DNA of 64,000 nt from Gemmatimonadaceae bacterium (GTDB lineage: Bacteria; Gemmatimonadota; Gemmatimonadetes; Gemmatimonadales; Gemmatimonadaceae): the NCBI GenBank assembly GCA_025928335.1, contig JAICJQ010000002.1, forward strand, positions 1-64,000, in the 5' to 3' direction. Within the stretch, counting starts at the first letter, position 1, and each line of letters begins with the position of its first letter. The position numbers and the translations under genes were made by a program. This document shows positions 16,472-25,233 of this stretch, in pieces. Below the pieces are notes generated by a model that did no database searches, was not told the origin of the DNA, and saw only the letters and a program-made list of their open reading frames with translations.

Positions 16472-17524
16472 TTGATCGCCGGGAGAAGACAGGGAGACGG
16501 ATTCTTGGGCGGCAGAAGCGAACATACCTACCATCCCGCGTGGTGGGTACCTGGCGGACATGCGCAGACGCTGTGGGCGAAATTCTTTCGTCGGCATCGT
16601 CCGCTGCATGCGCGCCGTGAACGTTGGTCAACGCGCGACGGCGATTTCGTCGATGTGTACCGGATAGACGCCGACCCTCGCGCTCCGCGTCTAGTTCTTC
16701 TTCACGGACTGGAGGGTACGGTACGGTCGCATTATGTCGGTGGTTTCTTTCGGGAGGCTCGACGTCGCGGGTGGGGTGCGGAACTGCTCATTTTTCGGGG
16801 TTGCGGCGACGAGCCGAATATCGCCCCGCGCTTCTACCACTCCGGGGAGACGGCCGATCTCGCGTTCGTCATGGATCGAATTCGAGATGAGTATCCGGCG
16901 GCGCCCTTAGCGCTCGCCGGGGTTTCCCTCGGCGGTAACGTTCTGTTGAAATACCTCGGCGAGGTCGGAGAAGGCGTCTGCGACTACGTTGCGGCCGCGG
17001 CCGCCATTTCGGTTCCCTTCGACCTTGAACGGGGCGCGCGGTTTATCGGGCGGGGGTTCTCCAGAATATACGATCGCCATTTCCTGCAGTCGCTTCGTCG
17101 AAAGGCGTTGGACAAGCTGAGTCGCTATCCGAAGCTTTTCGATCGGGCCGCCCTGCTTCGCGCCGCGAATATCTACGAGTTCGACGACGCAGTAACAGCT
17201 CCCGTTCACGGCTTTACCGACGCACACGATTACTACAGTCGCTCGAGTTCGATCACGTTTCTCGATCGAATTCGCGTACCCACCCTTTTGCTGAGTGCGG
17301 TCGACGATCCGTTTTTGCCGGCGGAGGTCCTGGATGAGGTGCGTTCGATCGGCGCGTCGAATCACGCCCTACAACTCGAATTCACTCCACACGGCGGACA
17401 CGTCGGTTTCGTCGCGGGACGTGTGCCCTGGCGGCCATTCTATTACGCCGAGTGGCGCGCCTGCGAGTTTATCGCGTCGCGGCTCGGCACTTTTGAGTTG
17501 AACCTTTTTCCGTCATTCCCATGA
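16472..17524 (+). CDS. YheT-like alpha/beta hydrolase
   Basis: A 350-residue alpha/beta-hydrolase of the YheT/ABHD1-3 type, probably a carboxylesterase or lipid hydrolase. It has the family opening HPAWWVPGGHAQTLW, the oxyanion segment LLHGLEGT, the nucleophile elbow GVSLGGN, an acid in SAVDDPF and the terminal His in THPHGGHVGF-type wording (FTPHGGHVGFV). The start is uncertain: TTG 16472 from the track, or TTG 16505, which has AGGGAG eight bases upstream. It diverges from the ArsC-like gene and overlaps the NfeD-like gene by four bases. Confidence 0.88.
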   Translation: MIAGRRQGDGFLGGRSEHTYHPAWWVPGGHAQTLWAKFFRRHRPLHARRERWSTRDGDFVDVYRIDADPRAPRLVLLHGLEGTVRSHYVGGFFREARRRGWGAELLIFRGCGDEPNIAPRFYHSGETADLAFVMDRIRDEYPAAPLALAGVSLGGNVLLKYLGEVGEGVCDYVAAAAAISVPFDLERGARFIGRGFSRIYDRHFLQSLRRKALDKLSRYPKLFDRAALLRAANIYEFDDAVTAPVHGFTDAHDYYSRSSSITFLDRIRVPTLLLSAVDDPFLPAEVLDEVRSIGASNHALQLEFTPHGGHVGFVAGRVPWRPFYYAEWRACEFIASRLGTFELNLFPSFP

Positions 17525-18045
17525 CAGGCGTGTACCTGTTGGCGTTCATCGGCGGGCTGATGCTCGCCGTGAGGATCATGATTCGCGGAGTCGAGCGCCC
17601 AGCCGAAAGTCGTTCGTCCCACGAGCGGTCATTTCGGCTGTCGCCAGCTGTCCTCTCGGTGTCCGGCATCGTGTTTGGCTTGACGGGCTATCTGCTAAAG
17701 GCACGGCTGTCAGGAGCCGCAGTCTTTGTGTGGAGTGCCGGGCTCGGTTGCCTTGCGGCTCTCGCGACGGCACGGCTTGTGACGAGATGGTGGGCCGCGG
17801 TTCCGGAGCATGACGTCGACGACGAGCGCTACGTCCTTCAGGGGCACATCGCTCGCGTGACGAAAAGCATTCGTCCACAGGTTGACGGGGAAGTGGCTTT
17901 CGAGGTCGAAGGCGAACGTCACGTTTTGCGAGCCCGTGGAATCGACCACGGATCGCTGGAAGTCGAAACGGAAGTTGTCATCGAGCGCATCGAGGACGAA
18001 GTGGCGTTCGTCGAGGCATGGGCCGAGGTCGAGAAGCGGCTGTAG
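17521..18045 (+). CDS. NfeD-like membrane protein
   Basis: A 174-residue protein with about three membrane helices (residues roughly 3-22, 41-60 and 66-88) followed by a soluble C-terminal beta domain. LQGHIARVTKSIRPQVDGEVAFEVEGE and VETEVVIERIEDEVAFVE resemble the OB-fold of NfeD proteins, which often support SPFH-family membrane proteins; no SPFH gene is present here. Its ATG overlaps the hydrolase stop (ATGA), and a small zinc-ribbon membrane protein follows nine bases later, so three genes probably form an operon. Family assignment is moderate. Confidence 0.7.
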   Translation: MTGVYLLAFIGGLMLAVRIMIRGVERPAESRSSHERSFRLSPAVLSVSGIVFGLTGYLLKARLSGAAVFVWSAGLGCLAALATARLVTRWWAAVPEHDVDDERYVLQGHIARVTKSIRPQVDGEVAFEVEGERHVLRARGIDHGSLEVETEVVIERIEDEVAFVEAWAEVEKRL

Positions 18046-18054
18046 GAGGGTGAT

Positions 18055-18330
18055 ATGTGGGACGCCGTTCTATGTATCCTGATCATCGGCGGGTTCTTCG
18101 TGTTGCGGGCAGTCCTTGCCACGGTGTTTTTCTACTATTTGTTGCCCGAAGGCGATAGGTGCCCGAACTGTGACGCCCCGACGCTTCGAATGGCCTCTCG
18201 CGGTTGGAATTTGTTCTTCCCGAAGTTTCGCACGAGCTGGTGCTATGAATGTGGGTGGCACGGTTTGCTTCGCCATGGTCCGATAACGCCTGCGCCGTCG
18301 ACTAGTGAATTGACGAAGCACCGCCACTAG
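18055..18330 (+). CDS. Small membrane protein with zinc ribbon
   Basis: A 91-residue protein with one or two N-terminal membrane spans (ILIIGGFFVLRAVLATVFFYYLL) and a cytoplasmic treble-clef-like ribbon formed by CPNCDAP and, about 30 residues later, CYECGW. The two CxxC pairs probably bind zinc. AGGAGG lies just upstream of the ATG. Its 3' end overlaps the convergent gene at 18302 by 29 bases. Function unknown. Confidence 0.75.
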   Translation: MWDAVLCILIIGGFFVLRAVLATVFFYYLLPEGDRCPNCDAPTLRMASRGWNLFFPKFRTSWCYECGWHGLLRHGPITPAPSTSELTKHRH

Positions 18331-18625
18331 TGTCGTCCGAATGTGCGCCGGCGAACAACTGGAGCCACTCCGGCCAGTTCCCGCTGAGCTCGAAAAAATC
18401 GTCGAAATACGTGAAGCCGGCAGCCTCGAGGTCCCCGATAAAGTCGGCGAGAGCGTCCGCCCCAGCGTAAATCGGGCCGAGGACGACAAGCCCGGCTTCC
18501 ACGCGAAACTCGTCGGCGGTCAGCTGAAGCCGCTCGTCGATCTCACGGCGCTCGAGTCCGCGAGCCTCGTACGCCGCTCGTCGTATGACGAGAACCGGCG
18601 CCCCGCTGGGAATGTTTAGTGGCAC
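18302..18625 (-). CDS. Hypothetical acidic protein
   Basis: A 107-residue protein of unknown function: a short beta-rich opening (VPLNIPSGAPVLVIRRAAYE) followed by acidic helices and an aromatic stretch FTYFDDFFELSGNWPEWLQLF. I choose GTG at 18625 because GAGAGG lies about six bases upstream on the minus strand; the track start adds 28 residues without support. It converges on and overlaps the zinc-ribbon gene. No membrane segment, catalytic motif or recognisable family is seen. Confidence 0.6.
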   Translation of the reverse strand: MPLNIPSGAPVLVIRRAAYEARGLERREIDERLQLTADEFRVEAGLVVLGPIYAGADALADFIGDLEAAGFTYFDDFFELSGNWPEWLQLFAGAHSDDTSGGASSIH

Positions 18626-18714
18626 GCAAGGCCTCTCGTGATTTGAATCGAGAATATAGGACCAAGCGTTCGAGCTTTCGCGCTGCGATTCGCGGTCCGT
18701 AGGTTTCAACCACT

Positions 18715-20652
18715 ATGTCGCTTCCATCCAAGGAGTCGCTCGAGGCCTCGTTCGACGTCATTGTCGTTGGGGCCGGCCACGCTGGAACCGAGGCGGCGGT
18801 AGCAGCGGCGCGAGCGGGGGCTCGGGTCGGTTTGATCACGAGTGCGCTTGAAACCATCGGCCAAATGTCCTGCAATCCGGCCATTGGCGGGATTGCAAAG
18901 GGAACGGTGGTCCGCGAGGTAGACGCCCTAGGTGGCATTATGGGGCGCGCGACCGACTTGGCGGCGATTCAGTTTCGAATGCTCAATCGCAGCAAGGGAC
19001 CCGCGGTTTGGGCACCGCGCGCCCAGTGCGATCGCGGTCTGTATCGTCGGGCTGTGCGCACCTTGGTCGAAGCACATCCCGGCGTACGAACAATCCAAGG
19101 AACCGTGGCGCGCCTCCTTCTGTCCGATGGCCCCTCGGTCGCCGGCGTTGAGACGCTGGAAGGTCGCCGCTTTGGCGCGTCAGCGGTGGTCATCACGACT
19201 GGTACCTTCCTCCGCGGGCGAATCCACATCGGAACGGAGACGCGGCTTTCCGGGGGACGAGCGGGAGAATCGGCCGCGACTCATCTCGCTGAGCAGTTGG
19301 AGAACGCCGGACTCGCTGTCGAGCGCTTCAAGACAGGCACGCCGCCGCGAATCGACGGCCGTACGGTCGACTTTTCGCGGCTCGAACGCCAGGATAGCGA
19401 AATCGAGGCGTTCGATTATTCCTGGTCGGTCTTTTGGACGGATGCCCGGCGGCGCGGGTCCGAGACGCGGCACCCGGTGCAACTGCCGTGTTGGATCACC
19501 TTTCTGGAAGCGGAAGGCAAAGCGATCATTGCCGAGAACATCGGTCGATCGGCGATGTATGGCGGCGCCATTGCATCGCGCGGACCGAGGTATTGCCCGT
19601 CGGTCGAGGACAAAGTCGTCAAGTTCCCCAACGCCGACCGCCACCAGCTCTTTCTGGAGCCCGAAGGGCATGACACGACGGAGCTTTACGCGAACGGACT
19701 GTCGACATCGCTCCCGGCGACGGTCCAATTGGCAATACTTCGTTCGGTCCGGGGCCTCGAGTCGGTCGCGATGACGCGCGCCGGCTACGCCATCGAATAC
19801 GACTACTATCCGCCGACGCAGCTCGACGCCTCGCTCCAGGTCAAGGTCATGCGCGGGCTCTTTTTCGCGGGGCAGATCAACGGGACGACCGGGTACGAGG
19901 AAGCGGCCGGTCAGGGAGTGATCGCCGGTCTCAATGCCGCGCGTTTCGTGCGGCAGGATCCGCCGGTCATCCTCGGGCGCGAGACGTCGTATATAGGAGT
20001 TCTCATTGACGATCTGGTAACTCGCGGCGTCGACGAACCCTATCGGCTTTTCACGTCGCGGTCGGAGTTTCGTCTGACGGTTCGTCAGGACAACGCCGTC
20101 CGACGCCTCTGTCCGATCGGCCTCGAGTTGGATCTTTATTCGGCCGTGGAGCGAGAGCGCGTCGGCCGGCGCCTGGGCGACGAAGAATCCGCCGCAGCGA
20201 TTGCCAAAAGAACCAGTGTCGCACCAGGCCGAGCGAACGCGCTCCTCGAGCAATGCAATAGCGCTCCGATCGATCAACCAACCCGGATCTCGGAGCTCGC
20301 CAAGCGACAAGGTGTGTCACTGGAGTCGCTGCTCCACGCCGCCGACGTTGAACACGATCTCGAGGCCGAGGCGCTTGTCACCGTCGAACTCGAGCTCAAA
20401 TACGCCGGCTACTTCGTTCGCGAACGCGATCAGGCGGAAAAGTTGCGGCGCATGGGCGCGTTCGCGCTGTCCGCTGATTTGCCGTATGAGACGATGTCGT
20501 CGCTCTCGTTCGAGTCTCGCCAGAAGCTGGGTGCGATTCGACCGGGGACGCTCGCACAAGCGGCGCGAGTACCCGGTGTAAGCCCGACGGATTTGCAGAA
20601 TCTCGTGCTCGAGGTCGAGAAATGGCGACGACGGGCCTCGCGTCCACCCTGA
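18715..20652 (+). CDS. mnmG: tRNA U34 carboxymethylaminomethyl synthesis enzyme MnmG
   Basis: FAD-dependent subunit of the MnmE-MnmG complex that installs the cmnm5 group on wobble uridine 34 of tRNAs. The 645-residue protein has the FAD fold VVGAGHAGTEAAVAAARAG, the conserved SCNPAIGGIAKG, MNRSKGPAVWAPRAQ-type wording and the C-terminal helical domain (GYAIEYDYYPPTQLD, ETSYIGVLIDDLVT). Its partner mnmE is 29 kb away at 47990, whereas the two are adjacent in many genomes. It lies upstream of parA-parB as usual, but a SIMPL gene is inserted and rsmG is missing. Confidence 0.98.
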   Translation: MSLPSKESLEASFDVIVVGAGHAGTEAAVAAARAGARVGLITSALETIGQMSCNPAIGGIAKGTVVREVDALGGIMGRATDLAAIQFRMLNRSKGPAVWAPRAQCDRGLYRRAVRTLVEAHPGVRTIQGTVARLLLSDGPSVAGVETLEGRRFGASAVVITTGTFLRGRIHIGTETRLSGGRAGESAATHLAEQLENAGLAVERFKTGTPPRIDGRTVDFSRLERQDSEIEAFDYSWSVFWTDARRRGSETRHPVQLPCWITFLEAEGKAIIAENIGRSAMYGGAIASRGPRYCPSVEDKVVKFPNADRHQLFLEPEGHDTTELYANGLSTSLPATVQLAILRSVRGLESVAMTRAGYAIEYDYYPPTQLDASLQVKVMRGLFFAGQINGTTGYEEAAGQGVIAGLNAARFVRQDPPVILGRETSYIGVLIDDLVTRGVDEPYRLFTSRSEFRLTVRQDNAVRRLCPIGLELDLYSAVERERVGRRLGDEESAAAIAKRTSVAPGRANALLEQCNSAPIDQPTRISELAKRQGVSLESLLHAADVEHDLEAEALVTVELELKYAGYFVRERDQAEKLRRMGAFALSADLPYETMSSLSFESRQKLGAIRPGTLAQAARVPGVSPTDLQNLVLEVEKWRRRASRPP

Positions 20653-20699
20653 GGAATCAGCCGGCATAATAGTAGCAATACGATACTATTAGTGGACGC
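20640..20699 (+). repeat. Nested inverted repeat after mnmG
   Basis: Outer arms GCGTCCAC (20640-20647) and GTGGACGC (20692-20699) enclose inner arms TAATAGTA (20667-20674) and TACTATTA (20684-20691). The left outer arm overlaps the end of mnmG. AATCAG at 20655 can also pair with CTGATT at 20701. There is no U-tract, so it is not a standard terminator; it could be a processing or regulatory structure in front of the SIMPL gene. Confidence 0.5.
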
Positions 20700-20738
20700 C
20701 CTGATTTCTTTCGGCGTTTACGTCAACGTGGAGTGCAG

Positions 20739-21473
20739 ATGTGCATCCCCTTCGTACGGCACGGCCTCTCGGCGCTCATTCTCGCCGCGTTGATATCGGC
20801 ATTCTCGTCGACCGGCGTGGCCCAAAACGCCTCGGCGGCGCCGCCACCGCAGATTTTTGCGAGCGGAACCGGCGAGGTTCAACTCGCGCCAGACAAGGCG
20901 ACGGTACTGCTGGGTGTCCAGAGCCGAGCGGCAACGGTATCGCAGGCGACGTCAGACAACGCGCGCCGACAGAGAGCAATCATTGACACCCTTCGCGCAC
21001 TTGGCCTCACGCCGGATCAACTGGCAACGGTGAACTTCAGCGTGTCACCGGAAATGCAGTATCCGCCGAACCAAGCCCCGAAAGTCACCGGGTACGTCGT
21101 GACGAACACCGTCCGGGCCAGCCTTCGGCGGATTGAAGACGTCGGGCGAACGATCGATGCCGCTTTGACGAAGGGCGCGAATGATGTTTCGAGTATCGAA
21201 TTCGCGTCGTCGCGGGCGGATTCGGCACGTCGAGCAGCGATCGGAGAGGCTGTTGTCCACGCTCGAGCGGACGCCGAGGCCATGGCAAGGGCCGCCGGCG
21301 GCACTCTGGGACAGCTGCTCGAGTTGGCGTCAGGTGTGGAACCAATACGGCCCTTTGAGGCACCGATGGCTCGCGCACGGGTCGCCGGCGGCGCGCCGAC
21401 TCCGATAGAACCTGGTCAACTCACGGTGACCGCGAACGTGACGGCTCGCTGGGCCTTCATCCCGAATAGATAG
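20739..21473 (+). CDS. Secreted SIMPL-domain (DUF541) protein
   Basis: A 244-residue exported protein. LSALILAALISAFSSTGVAQ is a signal peptide, followed by the SIMPL domain: ASGTGEVQLAPDKATVLLGV is the typical opening, with YVVTNTVRASLRRIEDVG and a helical ARADAEAMARAAGG segment. These proteins are periplasmic or outer-membrane-associated oligomers of poorly defined function. I use the ATG at 20739, which has GGAG five bases upstream; the GTG at 20733 overlaps that site. It sits between mnmG and parA, an unusual guest in this conserved neighbourhood. Confidence 0.9.
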   Translation: MCIPFVRHGLSALILAALISAFSSTGVAQNASAAPPPQIFASGTGEVQLAPDKATVLLGVQSRAATVSQATSDNARRQRAIIDTLRALGLTPDQLATVNFSVSPEMQYPPNQAPKVTGYVVTNTVRASLRRIEDVGRTIDAALTKGANDVSSIEFASSRADSARRAAIGEAVVHARADAEAMARAAGGTLGQLLELASGVEPIRPFEAPMARARVAGGAPTPIEPGQLTVTANVTARWAFIPNR

Positions 21474-21493
21474 ATCATTCTACCTAGCCTGAA

Positions 21494-21509
21494 CGTGCCA
21501 CGTGGCACA
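21494..21509. promoter_or_regulatory. parS-like centromere site 1
   Basis: CGTGCCACGTGGCACA is a 14-bp perfect palindrome plus one flanking base on each side. The core CACGTG and outer GT/AC match chromosomal parS (TGTTTCACGTGAAACA), with GC in place of TT/AA. It lies 94 bases upstream of parA. ParB binding is inferred from position and palindrome. Confidence 0.7.
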
Positions 21510-21530
21510 TCAGCTTGTGGGACTCCTAGA

Positions 21531-21546
21531 TGTGCCACGTGGCACG
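21531..21546. promoter_or_regulatory. parS-like centromere site 2
   Basis: TGTGCCACGTGGCACG repeats the palindrome of site 1, centred 37 bases downstream. The flanks are in inverted orientation relative to site 1, and both sites lie inside the parA promoter region, so ParB could also autoregulate the operon. Confidence 0.7.
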
Positions 21547-21587
21547 TTGTTCCAGGTAGATAGCCCGGATAGATTGGCCAGTCCGAG

Positions 21588-22394
21588 ATGTCCGCCGGTC
21601 CCATTGAGCCTCTTACATCCCTGAACGTGGCACGCGTTATCGCAATCGCGAATCAGAAGGGAGGCGTCGGGAAGACGACGACGGCGGTCAACCTCGCAGC
21701 GAGTCTTGCAGCAGCCGAGCGTCGGACTCTGCTAATCGACGGGGACCCACAAGGGAACGCGACCAGTGGCTGCGGAGTCGATCGCGAGAGCATCAGCTCA
21801 ACCGTCTACGACGTCTTGATCGGCGAGCGTCGCATTGCTGAATCAAGAGTCCGCGGACTTCATTTCAAGACACTCGACGTCCTCCCGGCTACTCCGGACC
21901 TCGCTGGGGCCGAGGTCGAATTGGTCGATCGGCACGGCCGCGAGCGCATGATGCGCTCAGCGGTTTCGCAAATTCGCGATGACTATGACTTTGTGTTGAT
22001 CGATTGCCCCCCATCGCTCGGGCTCATTACGCTGAACATGCTCGCGGCGGCGGACGCGCTGCTCATACCGCTACAGTGCGAGTACTATGCGCTCGAGGGG
22101 CTATCTCAACTCCTGAACACCGTTCATCTCATCCAGCGAAGCGTCAATCCAGAACTCGCGATCGATGGCGTTCTGTTGACGATGTACGACGCCCGTCTCA
22201 ACCTGTCTCGACAGGTCGCTGCAGAAGCGCGTGAATACTTTGGGGTTCAGGTTTTTGAATCGGTCGTTCCTCGAAACGTACGTTTGGCTGAAGCTCCGAG
22301 TTTTGGGAAGCCCATCATCCTGTACGACGTGGCCTCGGTCGGCGCACAGGCGTATCTAGCTGTCGCAAAAGAACTTATCGCGAGGACACGATGA
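21588..22394 (+). CDS. parA: Chromosome partition ATPase ParA (Soj)
   Basis: A 268-residue ATPase that partners with ParB bound at parS to segregate origins. It has the deviant Walker A KGGVGKTTT, Walker A' LLIDGDPQGN and Walker B FVLIDCPPSLG, and the length typical of chromosomal Soj. The ATG at 21588 is used, but the GTG at 21627 (VARVIAIANQKGG) would give a more standard N-terminus. Two parS-like palindromes lie immediately upstream and parB overlaps its stop by four bases. Confidence 0.97.
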   Translation: MSAGPIEPLTSLNVARVIAIANQKGGVGKTTTAVNLAASLAAAERRTLLIDGDPQGNATSGCGVDRESISSTVYDVLIGERRIAESRVRGLHFKTLDVLPATPDLAGAEVELVDRHGRERMMRSAVSQIRDDYDFVLIDCPPSLGLITLNMLAAADALLIPLQCEYYALEGLSQLLNTVHLIQRSVNPELAIDGVLLTMYDARLNLSRQVAAEAREYFGVQVFESVVPRNVRLAEAPSFGKPIILYDVASVGAQAYLAVAKELIARTR

Positions 22395-23296
22395 GCATGG
22401 AACGCCAACGCCGCCTCGGCCGAGGCCTGGAAGCCCTCATACCATCAACAACCGACGCCGCAACCGCTGCTACATCAGACATTAAGCGTATTTCGCTTTC
22501 CAGCATCCGGGCCAATCCCTTCCAACCGCGCCGAGAGTTTCGCCCTGATGAGCTTGCTGAACTAGAGGCATCACTCCGGGCAAGCGGCCTGTTGCAGCCG
22601 ATAAGCGTTCGGCGAAAGGGCGATGCATACGAGCTCATCGCTGGCGAGAGAAGGGTGCGAGCCGCGACCAACCTTGGTTGGTCCGAGATCCAGGCGATTG
22701 TTCGCGATTTCGACGATCGAACGATGCTCGTCCTCGCGCTGGTCGAAAATCTCCAACGCACGAACCTGAACGCGCTCGAGGAAGCCAGGGGTTATCGTCG
22801 GCTCATTGACGAGTTCCAGCTAACGCAACAGCAGGTCGCTGAGGCCGTTGGAAAAGATCGCACGACGGTGACAAATCTTCTGCGAATCCTTTCGCTTCCG
22901 GACGAGGTACTCTTGCTCGTCGAACAGGGGAGCCTGACTCCCGGACATGCGAGAGCCCTGTTGGCGCTCGCGGACCCGAGAGTCGCAACTGAGTTGGCAA
23001 AGTCACTTGCGAAAGAAGGACTTAGCGTTCGCGAGCTCGAGCAACGCGTGAGGGATTTGAACGGCGAATCGAAATCGATAGTGGAACCAGTCAAGCAGGC
23101 TCGTCCGTCTGCGCCCAACACGTCGAGTCCGGTCCTACGCGCAATTGAGGATGACCTTCGTCGCTATTTACAAACCGATGTGCGCGTTTCGACCTCCGCC
23201 GACGCAAAGGGGAAAATAGAGGTATCGTTCTTCTCGGCAGATGACATGGAGCGCCTCTTGGAGCTAATACTGCGAGGAACCAAGCGAGAGTATTAG
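22391..23296 (+). CDS. parB: Chromosome partition protein ParB (Spo0J)
   Basis: A 301-residue CTP-dependent DNA clamp that loads at parS and spreads. It opens RRLGRGLEALIP, then has NPFQPRREF, the CTP-binding GERRVRA box near residue 82 and the helix-turn-helix LTQQQVAEAVGKDRTTVTNL near 140-160. The C-terminal dimerisation domain ends the protein. Its ATG overlaps the parA stop. The variant parS core seen upstream should match changes in the recognition helix. Confidence 0.97.
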   Translation: MSMERQRRLGRGLEALIPSTTDAATAATSDIKRISLSSIRANPFQPRREFRPDELAELEASLRASGLLQPISVRRKGDAYELIAGERRVRAATNLGWSEIQAIVRDFDDRTMLVLALVENLQRTNLNALEEARGYRRLIDEFQLTQQQVAEAVGKDRTTVTNLLRILSLPDEVLLLVEQGSLTPGHARALLALADPRVATELAKSLAKEGLSVRELEQRVRDLNGESKSIVEPVKQARPSAPNTSSPVLRAIEDDLRRYLQTDVRVSTSADAKGKIEVSFFSADDMERLLELILRGTKREY

Positions 23297-23415
23297 AACA
23301 TCACTGCGCCATCATAGCGTCTTCCGGCCATGGGTACGATTTAGCGGCCTCACGCTCATTCTCGAAGAAATCAACAATTTGCACAGTCTGCTAAAGTGAA
23401 CGGGCACAACGTTTA

Positions 23416-24432
23416 ATGCCGATGATTAGACGCCGGGTATTGTGCTTTTCCACAACGGCCCTTTCGTTCGTCTTCTTAACAGCGGGATGTGGCAAAGGCG
23501 ATAGAGGCGAGCCCTCCCATGAGGGCTTCAAAGTCGCCCTGCTGACACCCGGACCAGTGTCGGATCAGTCTTGGAATGGTGGCGCGTATCAGGGCCTTCT
23601 TTGGATCCGGGACAGCCTCGGCGCCCAGATCAGCCACGTGCAGACCAAGACTCCGGCGGAATTCGAGGACAACTTCCGACAGTACGGCGCTCAGGGCTTC
23701 AATCTCGTTTTCGGCCACGGATTCGAATTCCAGGATGCTGCCCGGCGGGTTGCCCCGGAATTCCCACGAACGCTGTACGTCACCACATCTGGGTCGACCT
23801 CAGGACCAAACCTCGCGGGCATGACGTTCGGGTTTGCCGACGCCTCGTATCTGGCGGGCATGCTCGCCGCCGCAGTCACAAAAACAAAAAAAGTGGCGAC
23901 ACTCGGCGGAACGGCGCTGCCACCCGTCGTCGAAAGTTTTCGAGCCTTTGAGCAGGGAGCCCACGCCGTCGACAGCTCGGTCCGTATCGTGTCGTCCTAT
24001 ATCGGCAACTGGGACGACGTCAGCGCGGGAAAAGAGCAGGCGCTCGCCCAGATCGCCCAAGGAGCCGATGTGATTTTCCAGAATGCCGATGCCGCAGGGT
24101 TGGGAGTGTTTCAGGCGGCGCGGGAGCGCAATGCACTCGTGATCGGTTCAAACTCGAATCAAAACAGCGTTGCTCCCGACGTCACCCTCGGCAGCGTCGT
24201 CATCGATTTGCCGCGGGCGTTCCTGCAGATCGCGCGCGAAGTAAAAGCAAAGACGTTTCAGCCACGGGTAGTCGAACTTGGGGAAGAATCGCACGTCGTG
24301 ACGCTCGTATTGAATCCGCCTATGATCGCGCGCATTCCAGCCGATGCGCGCGCGCGAATCGATTCGCTCCAGACGTTGATGCTGGCGGGTCGATACACCG
24401 TGCACGTGGACACATCGGCGGGCAATAAATGA
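23416..24432 (+). CDS. BMP-family nucleoside-binding lipoprotein
   Basis: A 338-residue substrate-binding lipoprotein of a basic-membrane-protein (BMP/PnrA-like) ABC importer, probably for nucleosides. The signal peptide ends in a lipobox (FVFLTAGCGKG). The ligand-binding fold shows VALLTPGPVSDQSWNGGAYQGL, NLVFGHGFEFQDAA and ADVIFQNADAAGLGVFQAA, typical of the family. It is the first gene of a tightly overlapping six-gene operon with nif3, the ATPase, an MFS gene and two permeases. An ATG six bases downstream is an alternative start. Confidence 0.92.
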   Translation: MPMIRRRVLCFSTTALSFVFLTAGCGKGDRGEPSHEGFKVALLTPGPVSDQSWNGGAYQGLLWIRDSLGAQISHVQTKTPAEFEDNFRQYGAQGFNLVFGHGFEFQDAARRVAPEFPRTLYVTTSGSTSGPNLAGMTFGFADASYLAGMLAAAVTKTKKVATLGGTALPPVVESFRAFEQGAHAVDSSVRIVSSYIGNWDDVSAGKEQALAQIAQGADVIFQNADAAGLGVFQAARERNALVIGSNSNQNSVAPDVTLGSVVIDLPRAFLQIAREVKAKTFQPRVVELGEESHVVTLVLNPPMIARIPADARARIDSLQTLMLAGRYTVHVDTSAGNK

Positions 24433-25202
24433 CCGAGCTCGCCGCCATCGCCGCGTTCGCCGACGAACTTCTGGATGTCGCGAACATTCCCGATTACCCC
24501 GGGGCGGTCAATGGCGTGCAAATGGCCAATCGCGGGAAGATCGAACGGATTGTTACGGCTGTCGATTTTTCGAGCGCAGCTATCGATGGCGCGATTCAAG
24601 CGCAGGCGCGCCTGATTCTTGTTCATCACGGAATGTTTTGGGGCGGCGCACAACCGATCGTGGGCTCACGATACCACCGCATGCGTGCACTGATCGAGCA
24701 TGACATCGCCGTGTATTCGGCGCATTTACCGCTCGATCTGCATCCGGAGCTCGGAAACAACACACTCCTGGCAAGGAAGCTTTCGCTCGAGCCGAACGGG
24801 GGCTTTGCGTCGTTTCAGGGCAAGAGCATCGGTCTTCGCGGCGACGCGGAAATTGCGACGCGAATCCTTGCCGACCGTGCCGGTGAGCTCTCGAAGAGCT
24901 TTGGCGGCACCCTCGTTGTGACGCCGTTCGAACGCGATCGTGTGACTCGAAAGTGGGGCATTTGCACCGGCGCGGGCGCAGATTCGTCGACCCTGCGAGA
25001 GGCAGCGGAGCGCGGCCTCGATACGCTCATCGTCGGCGAAGGACCGCACCACACGGCGGTCGAGGCTCGAGAGCTCGGAATCATCGTGCTTTACGCGGGT
25101 CACTACGCGACCGAGACGCTGGGGATACGGGCTCTCGGAGACGCGGTCACCACACGTTTCGGTATACCGTCCACGTTCGTCGATGCGCCAACCGGGCTCT
25201 GA
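24429..25202 (+). CDS. Nif3-like dinuclear metal-centre protein
   Basis: A 257-residue protein of the NIF3/YbgI family with a dinuclear metal site. The metal-binding motifs are visible: LVHHGMFWGG, the AHLPLDLHPELGNN block, and GEGPHHTAVEAR plus GHYATET at the C-terminus. Family members are linked to GTP cyclohydrolase-type or unknown hydrolase functions. Its ATG overlaps the stop of the binding-protein gene, so it belongs to the importer operon; a role in processing an imported nucleoside is inference from context. Confidence 0.92.
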   Translation: MTELAAIAAFADELLDVANIPDYPGAVNGVQMANRGKIERIVTAVDFSSAAIDGAIQAQARLILVHHGMFWGGAQPIVGSRYHRMRALIEHDIAVYSAHLPLDLHPELGNNTLLARKLSLEPNGGFASFQGKSIGLRGDAEIATRILADRAGELSKSFGGTLVVTPFERDRVTRKWGICTGAGADSSTLREAAERGLDTLIVGEGPHHTAVEARELGIIVLYAGHYATETLGIRALGDAVTTRFGIPSTFVDAPTGL

Positions 25203-25233
25203 TCCCGAGTCTTCACGGAGCGACTTGCTCCGA

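Noticed and set aside
19180-20310. 376-residue minus-strand ORF
   Set aside because: Antisense shadow of mnmG.
23632-23646. CACGTG in the binding-protein gene and at several other genes as extra parS sites
   Set aside because: Only the hexamer matches; the flanks are not palindromic as in the two sites before parA.
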